From Rhodopirellula sp. SM50 (GTDB lineage Bacteria; Planctomycetota; Planctomycetia; Pirellulales; Pirellulaceae): DNA of 64,000 nt. The translations under genes were made by a program, and so were the position numbers. This document shows positions 26,729 to 36,007 of this stretch, in pieces. The first letter of the stretch is position 1. Every line of letters starts with the position of its first letter. The stretch covers positions 1 through 64,000 of the forward strand of contig NZ_NTFY01000071.1 in assembly GCF_002289565.1 (NCBI RefSeq), written 5' to 3'. Under the pieces are notes generated by a model. It saw only the letters and a list, made by a program, of their open reading frames with translations, searched no databases and was not told where the DNA came from.

Positions 26729-29038
26729 TTAGGAACAGACATCGCCAGAGACGTTGGGCGAGGCCGTTTCGATGGCGGGGATTGCCGACGTGATTGTGGG
26801 TGCGGGCTGTTGGTCGCACCACCGCTTCCAGGCTTGTCGATACGCTTTCTCGAGTTCCGTGACGAAACGCGGTTGGTCTGCGATCGTCCGCCGCGTCGTC
26901 TCACGCAGCGTACCACGCAGATGTTCCAGTTCGTCGAGATCGGCGGCGAGTCGGCTGACGGAGGACGCATAATCGTCGATCGACTTGGCAATCCACTCCG
27001 GTTTGCCGAGATGGTGAACGATCCCCGCGGTTCCTCGCGAGGGTCGGTTGTTGCCATAGAAGCCGACAACCGGAATCCCCATCCACAAGGCCTCCATCGT
27101 CGTCGTCCCGCCTGCCCACGGGGTTGTGTCGAGACCGAGATCAATCTCGTGATACGTCTCTAAATACGAATCACCACGATAGGTGCTGCGGACTTCGATC
27201 CGACTTTCATCGATACCACGCTGGACCAGCGCGCTGATCAATTCCCGCTTCAACGACTCGTTAAACCGCGTGTTGAACGCGAGCAACCTTGCATCGGGAC
27301 AGGCCTTCATCGCAGCCGCCCACAGATCGTGGGTCGAGGAGGAAATCTTGAACGGTCGGTGCAGCGATCCGAGCGTCACATAGCCGTTGCGACGGGCAGG
27401 CAATGATGACAGCTCGGGCGCGTTCTTGGGCGGTGCAAAACAAAACGACCCACCGGGAATCCGAATCAGTTCCTCGGTGTGCAACGTCGGCTCTCCGACA
27501 GGATTTTGCACGTCGCAGGTCAGGCAATAGTCGATCGCCTTCAATCCCGTGGTGTTGGGATAACCGAGCCAGGAGATCTGGATCGGCGCCGGTTTATAGG
27601 CCAGCGCCGGCAACCGGTTCCCAGACGTGTGTCCGGCCAGATCCACCATGATGTCGATCTGATCATCCAGGATCTGCTGCGCCACCTGTTGGTCCGAGTA
27701 ACCGAGTGTCACGCGCCAATGATCTGAAAGCGACTTCAACTGTCCGGTCACGTGGTCTTCCACACCGGACTCGTAATAGCAATAGACTTCGAACTTTGAT
27801 CGGTCGCGAAGACTCAACAGCGGCTCGAAGAACGCCGTGACGGCGTGCTCGCGAAAGTCTGCCGAAGCGTAACCGATTCTCAGCTTGCGGTTCGGATCAC
27901 GCACGTTGAGGTGTCGCTGCAGCGGTTGGACGTTTCCATGCACCTCGCCCCAGCGGACGTGTTCTTCGAACAGTTGCTGAGGGTCGATGTCGGGATCGCC
28001 GCTCATCAAATACAGCAAACAGCCATGGGCGCCACTCATGCGGGCATCATGCTTGACCGCTTCGGCGAAGCATTCGGCCGCTTCACGACGCCGGTCGGTT
28101 TCGATATAGACGAACCCCAGCGAGCAGAGCGCGTGTGCGTCTGCCGGGTCGAGTTGCAAGGCAAGCTGAATCTCCGACTCCGCTCTCGTGACATCGCCCA
28201 AGGTGAGCGACACGGTCCCCAAATAATGGTGCGCCTTGGGATAGTGGGGGAACTCCACGACGAGCTGTTCCAAACGCTCGGCCGCCTCGTCGAGTCGCCC
28301 CAGATTCACCAGCGTCCGCGCGAGCGTCAACTTGGAGACCACGTCGCTGGGACGGGCCCGCACCACACGCTCAAGCAACTCAAGTGACTGCTCCCATTTG
28401 CACTGGCGACGGTAGCATTCACCGAGATTGCCAAGGACGTCGAGGTTGTCTCCGTTGCGTTGCACCAGTTCATCATAGATCTGCTCGGCGTCGTGAAGAC
28501 GATTCTGCCGAACCCAACAGTTTGCCAGATTCATTGCGGCGTGTTCGGAATCCGGATTGATCCGCAGCGCTTGCTGAAACTGCTCCTCGGCTTGTTCCAG
28601 TTGCCCGAGTTCAAGCAAGAAGACTCCGAAGTTGTTTCGCGTGTCGGCATTGTTTGGATCGACTGACACGAGTTGGCTGAGCATCTGCCGAGCCTGCTGG
28701 AGGTCACCGAGCGCATGATACACGAGCGCCAGATGGCCCATCAGTTCCGGGTTATCCCCCAGCAGTCCATGCGCCTTTTCCAAACACTCCAGCGCACTCG
28801 GGTAGGCTGCTGCGGAGTAGAGCGTCATCCCGAGCAGATGCCAGGCATCACAGTGGTTCGGATCCACGCTCAGGACTTCGCAATACAATTGCTTGGCCTG
28901 TTCCAGATTGCCCGCTTTCTGCAGCGTCAACGCGGTTTCAATTTTCGCCGCGAGTGCTTGCGTGTCGGTAACGGGACGCTGTGGCGGGCGCGGTCGCGGC
29001 CTTCGTCGTTTCGGACTTTTTGGTTTACTGCGTGCCAT
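26729..29038 (-). CDS. TPR-O-GlcNAc transferase-like protein (GT41, SPINDLY type)
   Basis: A 769-residue protein. A Lys/Arg/Pro-rich start is followed by about ten TPRs (roughly residues 30-365; LEQAEEQFQQALRINPDSEHAAMNLA is typical in two parts). The C-terminal catalytic region (about 385-750) has GT41 signatures: LRIGYASADFREHAVTAF, DIMVDLAGHTSGNRL, IQISWLGYPNTTGL, and the donor-site stretch WAGGTTTMEALWMGIPVV. These enzymes move GlcNAc (or fucose in SPINDLY) from a nucleotide sugar to Ser/Thr of proteins; some bacterial members glycosylate flagellin. No signal peptide, so cytoplasmic. Transcribed after, and 44 bases from, the sugar aminotransferase. The native substrate is unknown. Confidence 0.93.
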   Translation of the reverse strand: MARSKPKSPKRRRPRPRPPQRPVTDTQALAAKIETALTLQKAGNLEQAKQLYCEVLSVDPNHCDAWHLLGMTLYSAAAYPSALECLEKAHGLLGDNPELMGHLALVYHALGDLQQARQMLSQLVSVDPNNADTRNNFGVFLLELGQLEQAEEQFQQALRINPDSEHAAMNLANCWVRQNRLHDAEQIYDELVQRNGDNLDVLGNLGECYRRQCKWEQSLELLERVVRARPSDVVSKLTLARTLVNLGRLDEAAERLEQLVVEFPHYPKAHHYLGTVSLTLGDVTRAESEIQLALQLDPADAHALCSLGFVYIETDRRREAAECFAEAVKHDARMSGAHGCLLYLMSGDPDIDPQQLFEEHVRWGEVHGNVQPLQRHLNVRDPNRKLRIGYASADFREHAVTAFFEPLLSLRDRSKFEVYCYYESGVEDHVTGQLKSLSDHWRVTLGYSDQQVAQQILDDQIDIMVDLAGHTSGNRLPALAYKPAPIQISWLGYPNTTGLKAIDYCLTCDVQNPVGEPTLHTEELIRIPGGSFCFAPPKNAPELSSLPARRNGYVTLGSLHRPFKISSSTHDLWAAAMKACPDARLLAFNTRFNESLKRELISALVQRGIDESRIEVRSTYRGDSYLETYHEIDLGLDTTPWAGGTTTMEALWMGIPVVGFYGNNRPSRGTAGIVHHLGKPEWIAKSIDDYASSVSRLAADLDELEHLRGTLRETTRRTIADQPRFVTELEKAYRQAWKRWCDQQPAPTITSAIPAIETASPNVSGDVCS

Positions 29039-29082
29039 CGTGACCTAATTCCAAATGAAGAGGGGTGCGAGAAGGCTGGAAA

Positions 29083-30237
29083 TCAATATCCGCGGATCAC
29101 CCGACAAACCCGTTCGATGTCTGATTCGTCAATCGCCGAACCGGTCGGCAGACAGATCACGCGATTGCAAAGCGTCTCGGTGTTGGGTAGCGTCAAATTT
29201 TGATGACGAGGCATCGACCGATAGGGCTCCATCCGATGGCAGCCTGGATAAAAGTATCGACGGGCGCGAATCTGTTCGGCGTGTAGCCGAGCCACCAATT
29301 CGTCTCTGCTGACACGAAAGCGACTCTCATCGATTTCGATGACCACGTATTGCCAATTGGTCTGTTGAAGATGGTCGTACGTCAACAGCCGCAACCCGGA
29401 GATCCCATCCAGGTGTGCCTGGTAGAGCTGGTGATTGTGTCGGTTCCTTTCCAGCAGCTGATCCAAGCACGGCAACAGCGACAATCCCATCGCGGCACAG
29501 ATTTCAGGCATTTTCGCATTCGTGCCCAGATCGACGACCGAGTCCATTCCGGCGAAACCGAAATTCTTGATCAACGCCAGTCGCTCCGCCAGCGCGTCGT
29601 CGTTGGTCGTGATCGCTCCGCCTTCGAACGTGTTGAAGAACTTGGTGGCGTGAAAGCTGAACACTTCGCAGTCACCGAAGTTGCCGACCTTTTGATCGTC
29701 TTTCGAACAGGCAAACGCATGCGCCGCATCGTAGACGACCGCCAAACCGTGCTTGCGTGCCAAGTCCTCGATCGCCTTGGTGTCGCAGGGGTTTCCCCAT
29801 AGATGCACTCCGACGATGGCACTCGTTTTCTCAGTGATCAACGACTCGATGCTGTGCGGACAAATCGTGTGATGGTCGCGATCGACGTCTGCGAAGACGG
29901 GTGTCAGCCCGCACCACTGTGCCGCATGGGCCGTCGCAACGAAGGTGAACGACGGCACAATGACTTCGCCGGTCAGATTCAGAGCACGATAGGCCAGTTG
30001 CAGACCGTTGGTCGCGTTGCAAACGGCAAAACAGTGCTTGACGCCCAAATAGGCACGCAACTTCGCTTCCAACTCTTTGACCACGCAACCGTCGTTGGTA
30101 AACCACCGCCGCTGGAAAATCTGGTCGACGAGTTGATCGAAGTACGCGCGGTCACCCACATTCGGCGCCCCGACGTGCAGCACGTCATCTTGGACGACCT
30201 TTCGATCGATCCGATGCGTGGTCTTAGTGACTGACAT
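29083..30237 (-). CDS. DegT/DnrJ/EryC1/StrS-family sugar aminotransferase
   Basis: A 384-residue PLP enzyme that aminates keto-sugar nucleotides. Seen: the NATNGLQLAYRAL phosphate-binding region, VIVPSFTFVATAHA, the PLP aspartate region VYDAAHAFAC, and the PLP lysine in FHATKFFNTFEGGAI. The length is normal for the family. ATG 30237 is preferred over an in-frame TTG at 30255; neither has a clear ribosome site. The neighbouring GT41 enzyme suggests both serve one glycosylation pathway, though GT41 enzymes normally use UDP-GlcNAc rather than an aminated deoxysugar. The product sugar cannot be read from the sequence. Confidence 0.92.
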   Translation of the reverse strand: MSVTKTTHRIDRKVVQDDVLHVGAPNVGDRAYFDQLVDQIFQRRWFTNDGCVVKELEAKLRAYLGVKHCFAVCNATNGLQLAYRALNLTGEVIVPSFTFVATAHAAQWCGLTPVFADVDRDHHTICPHSIESLITEKTSAIVGVHLWGNPCDTKAIEDLARKHGLAVVYDAAHAFACSKDDQKVGNFGDCEVFSFHATKFFNTFEGGAITTNDDALAERLALIKNFGFAGMDSVVDLGTNAKMPEICAAMGLSLLPCLDQLLERNRHNHQLYQAHLDGISGLRLLTYDHLQQTNWQYVVIEIDESRFRVSRDELVARLHAEQIRARRYFYPGCHRMEPYRSMPRHQNLTLPNTETLCNRVICLPTGSAIDESDIERVCRVIRGY

Positions 30238-30525
30238 TCGCGATACGCAGGCCAATGGAACAGCTGGGATGAATCACTCAAGACGCATTTCTGTTGTCGG
30301 ATGGTGGAATCATCGTCCTACAGGTTAAGCTGCGATTGAGCGGATTGCCCTGGGCACCAACGAGCTGAATCAGTTGTGCCGAATCGCGAAAATCATGAAG
30401 AAACACGGGGGCAGAAGCGTGTTCGGCACAACAGTCGCAACCCGACGCGGCGTCGCGAGGGTTTTCCCTCGCTGAGCACGTGGCACGCTATACTGGTCGA
30501 GCGGAAAAGGGGTCACGGGCATAAG

Positions 30526-30748
30526 CGTTGGTGTGCAGGCTTTAGCCCAATACCGCTAAGTTAAGCGTCGTTTCTTCAGGTGAGGGCCCGTAGGCTCGCG
30601 CCAAACGGCTGATATTCGTTTGATATCAGCCGGTTCGCGCCAGCGTCCGGGCCCCCTCATTCATGTTAACTTAGCGGTATTGGGCTTTAGCCGCCCATTA
30701 TCGCTGCGTAGCAGCGACCGGGAATCGCCTAAAGGCTAAACACCAACG
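30526..30748. repeat. Palindromic host repeat split by the MITE-like element
   Basis: cgttggtgtgcaggctttagcc on the left (30526-30547) and the inverse ggctaaacaccaacg on the right (30734-30748) form the outer arms of a repeat. A gctgcgtagcagc palindrome (30701-30713) lies inside. The 133-base element at 30549-30681 interrupts it, with ggctttagcc on both sides. Confidence 0.55.
30549..30681. mobile_element. MITE-like element, copy 2 (inverted relative to copy 1)
   Basis: 133 bases with the same 16-base terminal inverted repeats as 26068-26199, and an interior that is the reverse complement of copy 1 with few changes. Flanked by a 10-base direct repeat, ggctttagcc (30538-30547 and 30683-30692). 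The flank differs from that of copy 1 by one base (ttag versus ttac), so both copies chose a related target. Confidence 0.75.
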
Positions 30749-30810
30749 GTTGCTGAATCAGGATTCGGAAACAGCTCTGACCGACACACACGAGGCGTAA
30801 AGGAAAGTCG

Positions 30811-32187
30811 ATGATCATCAACCGACGTGATGCGATCCGAATGACGGCCGCATCTCTTGGCGGCATGGCAGCGTGGTCTTCCTCTGGCGTGTCCGTCGCC
30901 GAGGAAACGCCTCCGAACTCGGCAACCATTGAAGTGCTTCATCCGCGGGCGCGGGTGCCCCTGTCATTCATCATCGATGATTCGACTTGCCTGGTGAACA
31001 TGGGCCATTTTTGCATGCCTCAATTCGCCCATGCTTGGCCTGAACGCGACGTCTACAAACAGCCGTGGCGTGAGTGGCCGCGTGAAATCCCGGACCAATT
31101 TGTCCGTGAGTTCGGCGAGTGGTGCGCCCAGCACGATGTCAAAGGAAAATACAGCATCGTTCCCTATCCCGCCTGTGTCGGCTGGCTGGACCGCACTCTG
31201 CCGGGATGGTCGCGGCAAGATCTGGACAACAGCTTGTCGCTCGTTCGCGATCTGATGATGCCCAACTGGGACATTCATCCTGAAATGATCACCCACACGC
31301 GAGTGATCGACTTGAAGACCGGTCGACCGTTGGCCGAAGTCAACGCGGGGACGATGGAGAACAGCTATCCGCAAACCGACATCAGCACCGATCACCTGAC
31401 CGAGTACCTGGCTTACGCGCTACGCATTTTGAAGAACTGTGGCTTGCATTGCGACGGCGTCACCACACCGGGAGGATTCGGAAACCGCGTGAAAGACAAG
31501 CTGCCCGTCGCCGCCGGTCAAGCAGTCCGTGATGTCTACGGCAGCGAGTTGCCCCACTATTTCAAGTACGTCAAGACCGGTGATGAATCGACCGAACCCC
31601 AACTGGAATTTGACGGCAACAACGTGCTTTCCAACTTGACCATGAACGTACCGGCGGGGACGGGGGATTGGTTCGGCAGTTGGGAAGGCAGCCAGGTGTC
31701 GCAGCCGGACCTGTACTGCAACGCCGACGCCACGTCGGGACGGATGGTGGATTTGATCGAGCGTGGCCAACCGGCGGTGATGCTGTGTCATTGGCCGGGC
31801 ATGTATTGCAACGGGACCCAAACGGGGTTTGAGGCATTCAAACGCGTGGTCACGTCACTGGCGTCACGCTTCGGCGACGAGACGCTTTGGATGAAGGTTA
31901 GTGAAATTGCGCGTTACTGGGCGGCAAAGGAATTGACTCAGTTGACGCGAGACGACGCTGGCACGATCGCCATCGAAGCCCCTCTGGCGTGCAAAGATTT
32001 CACGATCTCATTGGACGCCATGGCAATCACCAAGGCTCCCGCGCTGACGCACGCGGGCAAGCCGGTCAAGTTAACAGAAGTTGCCTCGGTTTCGCGGTTG
32101 GAAAGCGGCACCTTTGCTCGTGCGGATGGCAAGCTGATCATTTGCCTGGACCTTGCCAAGGGTGAAAGCCGGCTCGTGCTGGGTTGA
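30811..32187 (+). CDS. Tat-exported protein, possibly polysaccharide-deacetylase-like
   Basis: A 458-residue protein. The N-terminus is a probable Tat signal (NRRDAIRMTAASLGGMAAWSS; twin Arg at residues 5-6) cleaved near residue 33. Early in the mature part, LSFIIDDSTCLVNMGHF resembles the Asp-Asp strand of NodB-type deacetylases, and later TTPGGFGNRV and VMLCHWPGMYCNG could supply other barrel motifs. The fold call is weak. The C-terminal 90 residues look like a separate beta domain. ATG 30811 follows AAAGGAAAG. It stands alone downstream of the MITE-like element and has no partner gene that reveals the substrate. Confidence 0.8.
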   Translation: MIINRRDAIRMTAASLGGMAAWSSSGVSVAEETPPNSATIEVLHPRARVPLSFIIDDSTCLVNMGHFCMPQFAHAWPERDVYKQPWREWPREIPDQFVREFGEWCAQHDVKGKYSIVPYPACVGWLDRTLPGWSRQDLDNSLSLVRDLMMPNWDIHPEMITHTRVIDLKTGRPLAEVNAGTMENSYPQTDISTDHLTEYLAYALRILKNCGLHCDGVTTPGGFGNRVKDKLPVAAGQAVRDVYGSELPHYFKYVKTGDESTEPQLEFDGNNVLSNLTMNVPAGTGDWFGSWEGSQVSQPDLYCNADATSGRMVDLIERGQPAVMLCHWPGMYCNGTQTGFEAFKRVVTSLASRFGDETLWMKVSEIARYWAAKELTQLTRDDAGTIAIEAPLACKDFTISLDAMAITKAPALTHAGKPVKLTEVASVSRLESGTFARADGKLIICLDLAKGESRLVLG

Positions 32188-32243
32188 CAACGATTCCTTC
32201 GAGCCACCGTCATCTTCAATTTCTTCCACGGAAGCAGGAATCG

Positions 32244-32351
32244 ATGCTGAGAATTCCGCGTCAGTATGCCTTACAAGTCGCGCTGATTACGATCCTGTTA
32301 CCGGCTTCGATGTTTTGCGAGAGTGTCGATCACCATCAGGCTACGCTGTGA
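32244..32351 (+). pseudogene. Truncated exported-protein ORF ending in a palindromic repeat
   Basis: ATG 32244 follows AGCAGGAA and opens a 35-residue frame, starting MLRIPRQYALQ and running through a hydrophobic ALITILLPASMFC core: a good signal peptide with almost nothing after it. The frame ends at a TGA formed by the first bases of the palindromic repeat 32342-32433 (ctacgctgtgaag). This looks like the 5' remnant of a secreted-protein gene cut off by the repeat; a genuine mini-peptide cannot be excluded. Confidence 0.45.
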
Positions 32352-32433
32352 AGCATTTTTTAGCGGTAGGGCGCGAGCCCTCCGGTGTTGTGGCAGAGAT
32401 GAAGAACCGGAGGGCTCGCGCCCTGCCGCAACC
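32342..32433. repeat. Long-stem palindromic repeat (copy 2)
   Basis: Same family as 2522-2611. Here the stem is almost perfect: gcggtagggcgcgagccctc with ccggt, against accgg with agggctcgcgccctgccgc. Downstream, 32500-32550 is a short C-rich direct repeat (cccccccatcattctg). Confidence 0.78.
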
Positions 32434-32555
32434 ATCAGGGTTTTAGCTTCGCGATTCATACCGACACCCAGTAGCGGAGCGCAACTCGCTCTCGTTTTGC
32501 CCCCCCATCATTCTGCCCCCCCATCATTCTGCCCGTCATCGTTCTGCCCCCCGCT

Positions 32556-34367
32556 TCACTCATCGGCGGACACCGGTTTCAGGAACCAGTCCTCGTAGTC
32601 GGTGATGATCGGTGAGACGGTCGGTGCGGAGGACTGTCCGGTGATCTGCTCGATCGCCCAGTGACAGGAGAAACTGACTTGGCTGCCAAATTCGGTGGCA
32701 AACCGTCGCAAATCGGGTACGGCGGCTTTCGCCTTCATCCGCCCCAGGCTTTGCGCACACATCGCTCGCACGGTCCCGTACTCCGGTTCCAGTGATTCGA
32801 CATCATTGAGTCGCGAGAGCAGCATGTTGACCAGATCGTCGGGAGCCTCGTCGGGGTACAGGAACCCGACGCTCCACGCCGCGGCGGTCCGCGCCCGCTC
32901 GCCGAGTGAAAAACTGCGCGGCACGTAGGCTCGGACCAGCCCGTCGGCTTCGCGGTATTGCATCTGTCCAAAGGCCTGGAAGAGCTGGGACATCAGATCG
33001 ACAGCGCCGGGTGAGCCCGCATTGAGTTTTCGTTGTTGAAACTGCTGGTGGATTTCGGTCGCGCGTCCCAGCATTGCCGGCAGGTGTTGCTTTTGTCCCA
33101 ATCGCCGGAGGCCCCAACCGGCCGTCACCATCACTTCCCCGCGGGGATGTCGCAATAGATCAACGAGTCGATCCCCGGCCGGTTTGTGGTCCAAACTGAC
33201 CAGCACGCGGGCGGCTTGCTGGCAGCCACGCCAGGAGTCTTGATCGAGAATCCCCGACGCTTGCGAGATGACTTCATCACGAAGCGGTGGAAGCTGGGCC
33301 AATTCAAACAACGCCGCTGCCACTTGCAGGCGAATGCCTGGATTGACATCATCGAGCAGCGTGGCGAGAGGTGCGATGCGAGACACTTGCTTGCTGTTGA
33401 TCAGAGCCAACGCGATCGTGCGGCGGACATTGACGTCCGGACTGGCGATCGCCTGGTCGGTGAATTCGAGTACGAGCTTGGGATCGATTTCATAAAGCCG
33501 CCGTAGTGCTTCGGATTGCACCACGGTACTGCTGCGGTCCATCAGCGATTGAAGCAGCTTGATCGCCGCCGGATCGGAGTGCCGGCTCAACAATGCGATC
33601 GCCAACAGGTCCGCGACGACGTCGCCGTCACCCTCCGCGCCGCCGATCAACTCGGCGGCCAGCGGTTCGAGCCCCGAGGCGGACAGCTGACCGAGCGACC
33701 GCGCCGCGGCCAATCGGATTCCACCGGGCAAGGACACATCGCGTACATAGCGACGAAGCGGTTTGGATCCGTCGTGCAATTCCAGGGCGCCCACGCCTTG
33801 GATCGCAATCAGCAGGGATTGCCGCCGCGCCCCGGTGTCGCTGAGTCGCGTCAGCCACTGCTGAGACATCTCCGGCGATTTCCATTTCACCAACGCGGGT
33901 TCGACGAGCGAAGAAATGGCGGTCCCGTATTTCTCAGCCAACATCGTCAACAGCGGAGACTGATCGCGGGCGTCCATCGCGATCAATGCGCGAACGGCCG
34001 CTCGTCTGACCGAGGCATCCAGTTCGCTCTGCCCGGCCAATTCGACCAACGCCGGCAAAGCGACGTCAATGCCTTCCATCCCTCGGCGGTGTGCGATGGC
34101 AATCGTGTCGATCGTGACGCGTTGCAATTGGGCGTTGGACCGGGACAACGCTTCCAACCAAAGCGGGATCGCATCGTTAGAGATTATCAGTTCCGATTCG
34201 CGATAAGCAAACGCAGGGTCCGTCTCCATCACGTCATCGACGTCCTGGATCGATGGCGCCGGAGCCTCCGGATCGGCAGCCCCCGAGGGGATGCCGCACA
34301 CGGGGAGCGACGCGAGGGCCACGGCAATCCAAACCGCAACCATTAGACGGGACGAGTGAGTCGCCAT
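32556..34367 (-). CDS. Exported HEAT-repeat protein
   Basis: A 603-residue protein from ATG 34367. A signal peptide (LMVAVWIAVALASLPVCG) is followed by an acidic stretch and then helical HEAT/PBS-lyase-type repeats to the end, for example RRAAVRALIAMD, RTIALALINSK and VMVTAGWGLRRLG. Such repeats bind proteins; no catalytic motif is seen. It overlaps the permease gene stop by 25 bases; an alternative ATG at 34343 makes a TAATG stop-start but leaves the signal without a basic n-region. It is the last gene of the ABC operon. Confidence 0.87.
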   Translation of the reverse strand: MATHSSRLMVAVWIAVALASLPVCGIPSGAADPEAPAPSIQDVDDVMETDPAFAYRESELIISNDAIPLWLEALSRSNAQLQRVTIDTIAIAHRRGMEGIDVALPALVELAGQSELDASVRRAAVRALIAMDARDQSPLLTMLAEKYGTAISSLVEPALVKWKSPEMSQQWLTRLSDTGARRQSLLIAIQGVGALELHDGSKPLRRYVRDVSLPGGIRLAAARSLGQLSASGLEPLAAELIGGAEGDGDVVADLLAIALLSRHSDPAAIKLLQSLMDRSSTVVQSEALRRLYEIDPKLVLEFTDQAIASPDVNVRRTIALALINSKQVSRIAPLATLLDDVNPGIRLQVAAALFELAQLPPLRDEVISQASGILDQDSWRGCQQAARVLVSLDHKPAGDRLVDLLRHPRGEVMVTAGWGLRRLGQKQHLPAMLGRATEIHQQFQQRKLNAGSPGAVDLMSQLFQAFGQMQYREADGLVRAYVPRSFSLGERARTAAAWSVGFLYPDEAPDDLVNMLLSRLNDVESLEPEYGTVRAMCAQSLGRMKAKAAVPDLRRFATEFGSQVSFSCHWAIEQITGQSSAPTVSPIITDYEDWFLKPVSADE

Positions 34368-36007
34368 ACTTTTAAACCAAAGACCAAGAACATGAGGGCC
34401 GAAAAGCCGCCGGCGACGTACCACGCGGCGGGCAGCAGGTTGTATTGTTCAAAACCGGGAGTTTCGATCACACTGAGTGCCGCGCCGACCGGGTTGATCA
34501 GCAACACGCGTTGCACCATCTCAAATCCGAACGGGGCACCGCGTCCGAGCCAGACCAGCAGCGGGATCACGAACAGAGACATCACGACGACGTAGGTGAC
34601 GGTGGTCGCGACGGCCGTGGTTCGAAACAGACTGCCGACCGCGGCGCTCACCGCCACCGTGTACACCACCGTCCAAGCCAGACAGACCAGCACCAGGTTG
34701 ACCTGGTACCACATCTGGGGCTGGATGTAGATCATCACCAAGTACCCCGGCAGCGTCGCCATCAACACCAACAACAGCGTCCAGAGCACACTGAGCAATT
34801 TGCCGCGCACGATTTTCAGCGACGACAGCGGAGTCAGCCGCAGCAATTCCCAACCACCGCCGTCGCGTTCGCCGCTGATCAGCCCCGACGTCAGGCTGGG
34901 CGTCATCACGACGATCAGGATGACTTGCAAAATCACCATCAAGCCGCCGATCGTTTCGGTGCCCCAACTGGTGACACTCGTTGCGGCGGCAAAGGTCAGC
35001 ACCATGGACACGACGGCACAGAGCGCGACCAATCGAAACAGCCATTGAGATCGCCCGAAGCGACGGCACCGAAACTCTTTGACCATGACCGGATTCAGGT
35101 ACCACGGGATACCGGGCTTGCGTCGTTGGGGGTCGACGATGAACAGGAAACGTCGCAGCAACCGGGCGACCAACCCGCGGTCGTCGGTGATCACGCCCTG
35201 CGCCCGTGACTGGTCGAAAATCCGATAGTTCAATCTGGAAATCGTGACCGCGGCAAAGACCAGGCTGCTGATCAACGTGAACAGAATGAATTGCATGTTG
35301 CCGGGTGAACTGATCAATCCCTTGGACCCCAGTCCGCCCTGTCCCATGATCTGCATCACCACCGGCACGGGTGAAAGGTAACGCACCCACTGGGCGACGG
35401 TTCCCATCACTCCAGACCCGCCTGGAAAAAACGCATCCGGAATCAGCGTCAGAAAGAACAGCGCGAAAATAACCGAATAAGTCAGCCTGACTCCGGCGTC
35501 GGTCGATTGCACATAGCTGCTGATCAACATCCCCAACGTGGCGTATTGAAACACCAACAATAACAGCACGAAGTAAAACAGCCCCAACCCGCTCTTCAGG
35601 TCGATGCCTCCCATCGCGTAGCAGGCCGCAGCGCCCGGCAAACTGGCCAGCAAGACCAGCAGGGCGAACAGCAAAACGCCGGCGAGCTTGCCGAAATAGA
35701 TCGACAGCGGGCTGAGCGGTGAATTCAACAACAGGGCCAACGTCCCGGCGTTCTTTTCGTTGACGATCGAGGTGGCCGGAAACGCCGGTACCAAAAAAAC
35801 GACGCCTGCCAGCAAGCCGTAACCGAACACACGAAACACCTGGATCGACTGCACGCCGCTCAAGTCGACCGTGGCATCGGTCGGCCAGCGCATCAGCACG
35901 GCGATCGAAAACGTGATCGTCAGCGCCAACAGCGTTGCGAATGCCTTGGGCGAGCGGACGATTCCGAAAAACTCGCGTTGCACGACGGGATTGAATGCCG
36001 AACTCAT
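34343..36007 (-). CDS. ABC-2-type transporter permease, two fused halves
   Basis: A 554-residue integral membrane protein with about twelve predicted helices in two ABC-2-like sets. Each set starts with an amphipathic lead (PVVQREFFGIVRSP at residue 7; NPVMVKEFRCRRFG near 308) and a helix, then the EKNAGTLALLLNSPLS / ERDGGGWELLRLTPLS coupling motif. The two copies imply an internal duplication and fusion of two permease subunits (GldF-like). Its start overlaps the ATPase stop by 4 bases (ATGA). With the ATPase and the large membrane protein it forms a Gld-type or exporter complex in the cytoplasmic membrane; the substrate is unknown. Confidence 0.92.
   Translation of the reverse strand: MSSAFNPVVQREFFGIVRSPKAFATLLALTITFSIAVLMRWPTDATVDLSGVQSIQVFRVFGYGLLAGVVFLVPAFPATSIVNEKNAGTLALLLNSPLSPLSIYFGKLAGVLLFALLVLLASLPGAAACYAMGGIDLKSGLGLFYFVLLLLVFQYATLGMLISSYVQSTDAGVRLTYSVIFALFFLTLIPDAFFPGGSGVMGTVAQWVRYLSPVPVVMQIMGQGGLGSKGLISSPGNMQFILFTLISSLVFAAVTISRLNYRIFDQSRAQGVITDDRGLVARLLRRFLFIVDPQRRKPGIPWYLNPVMVKEFRCRRFGRSQWLFRLVALCAVVSMVLTFAAATSVTSWGTETIGGLMVILQVILIVVMTPSLTSGLISGERDGGGWELLRLTPLSSLKIVRGKLLSVLWTLLLVLMATLPGYLVMIYIQPQMWYQVNLVLVCLAWTVVYTVAVSAAVGSLFRTTAVATTVTYVVVMSLFVIPLLVWLGRGAPFGFEMVQRVLLINPVGAALSVIETPGFEQYNLLPAAWYVAGGFSALMFLVFGLKVWRLTRPV

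Noticed and set aside
26068-30681. Composite transposon interpretation of the whole segment
   Set aside because: No transposase gene lies within or beside it. Only the small elements are supported; mobility of the cassette remains a hypothesis.
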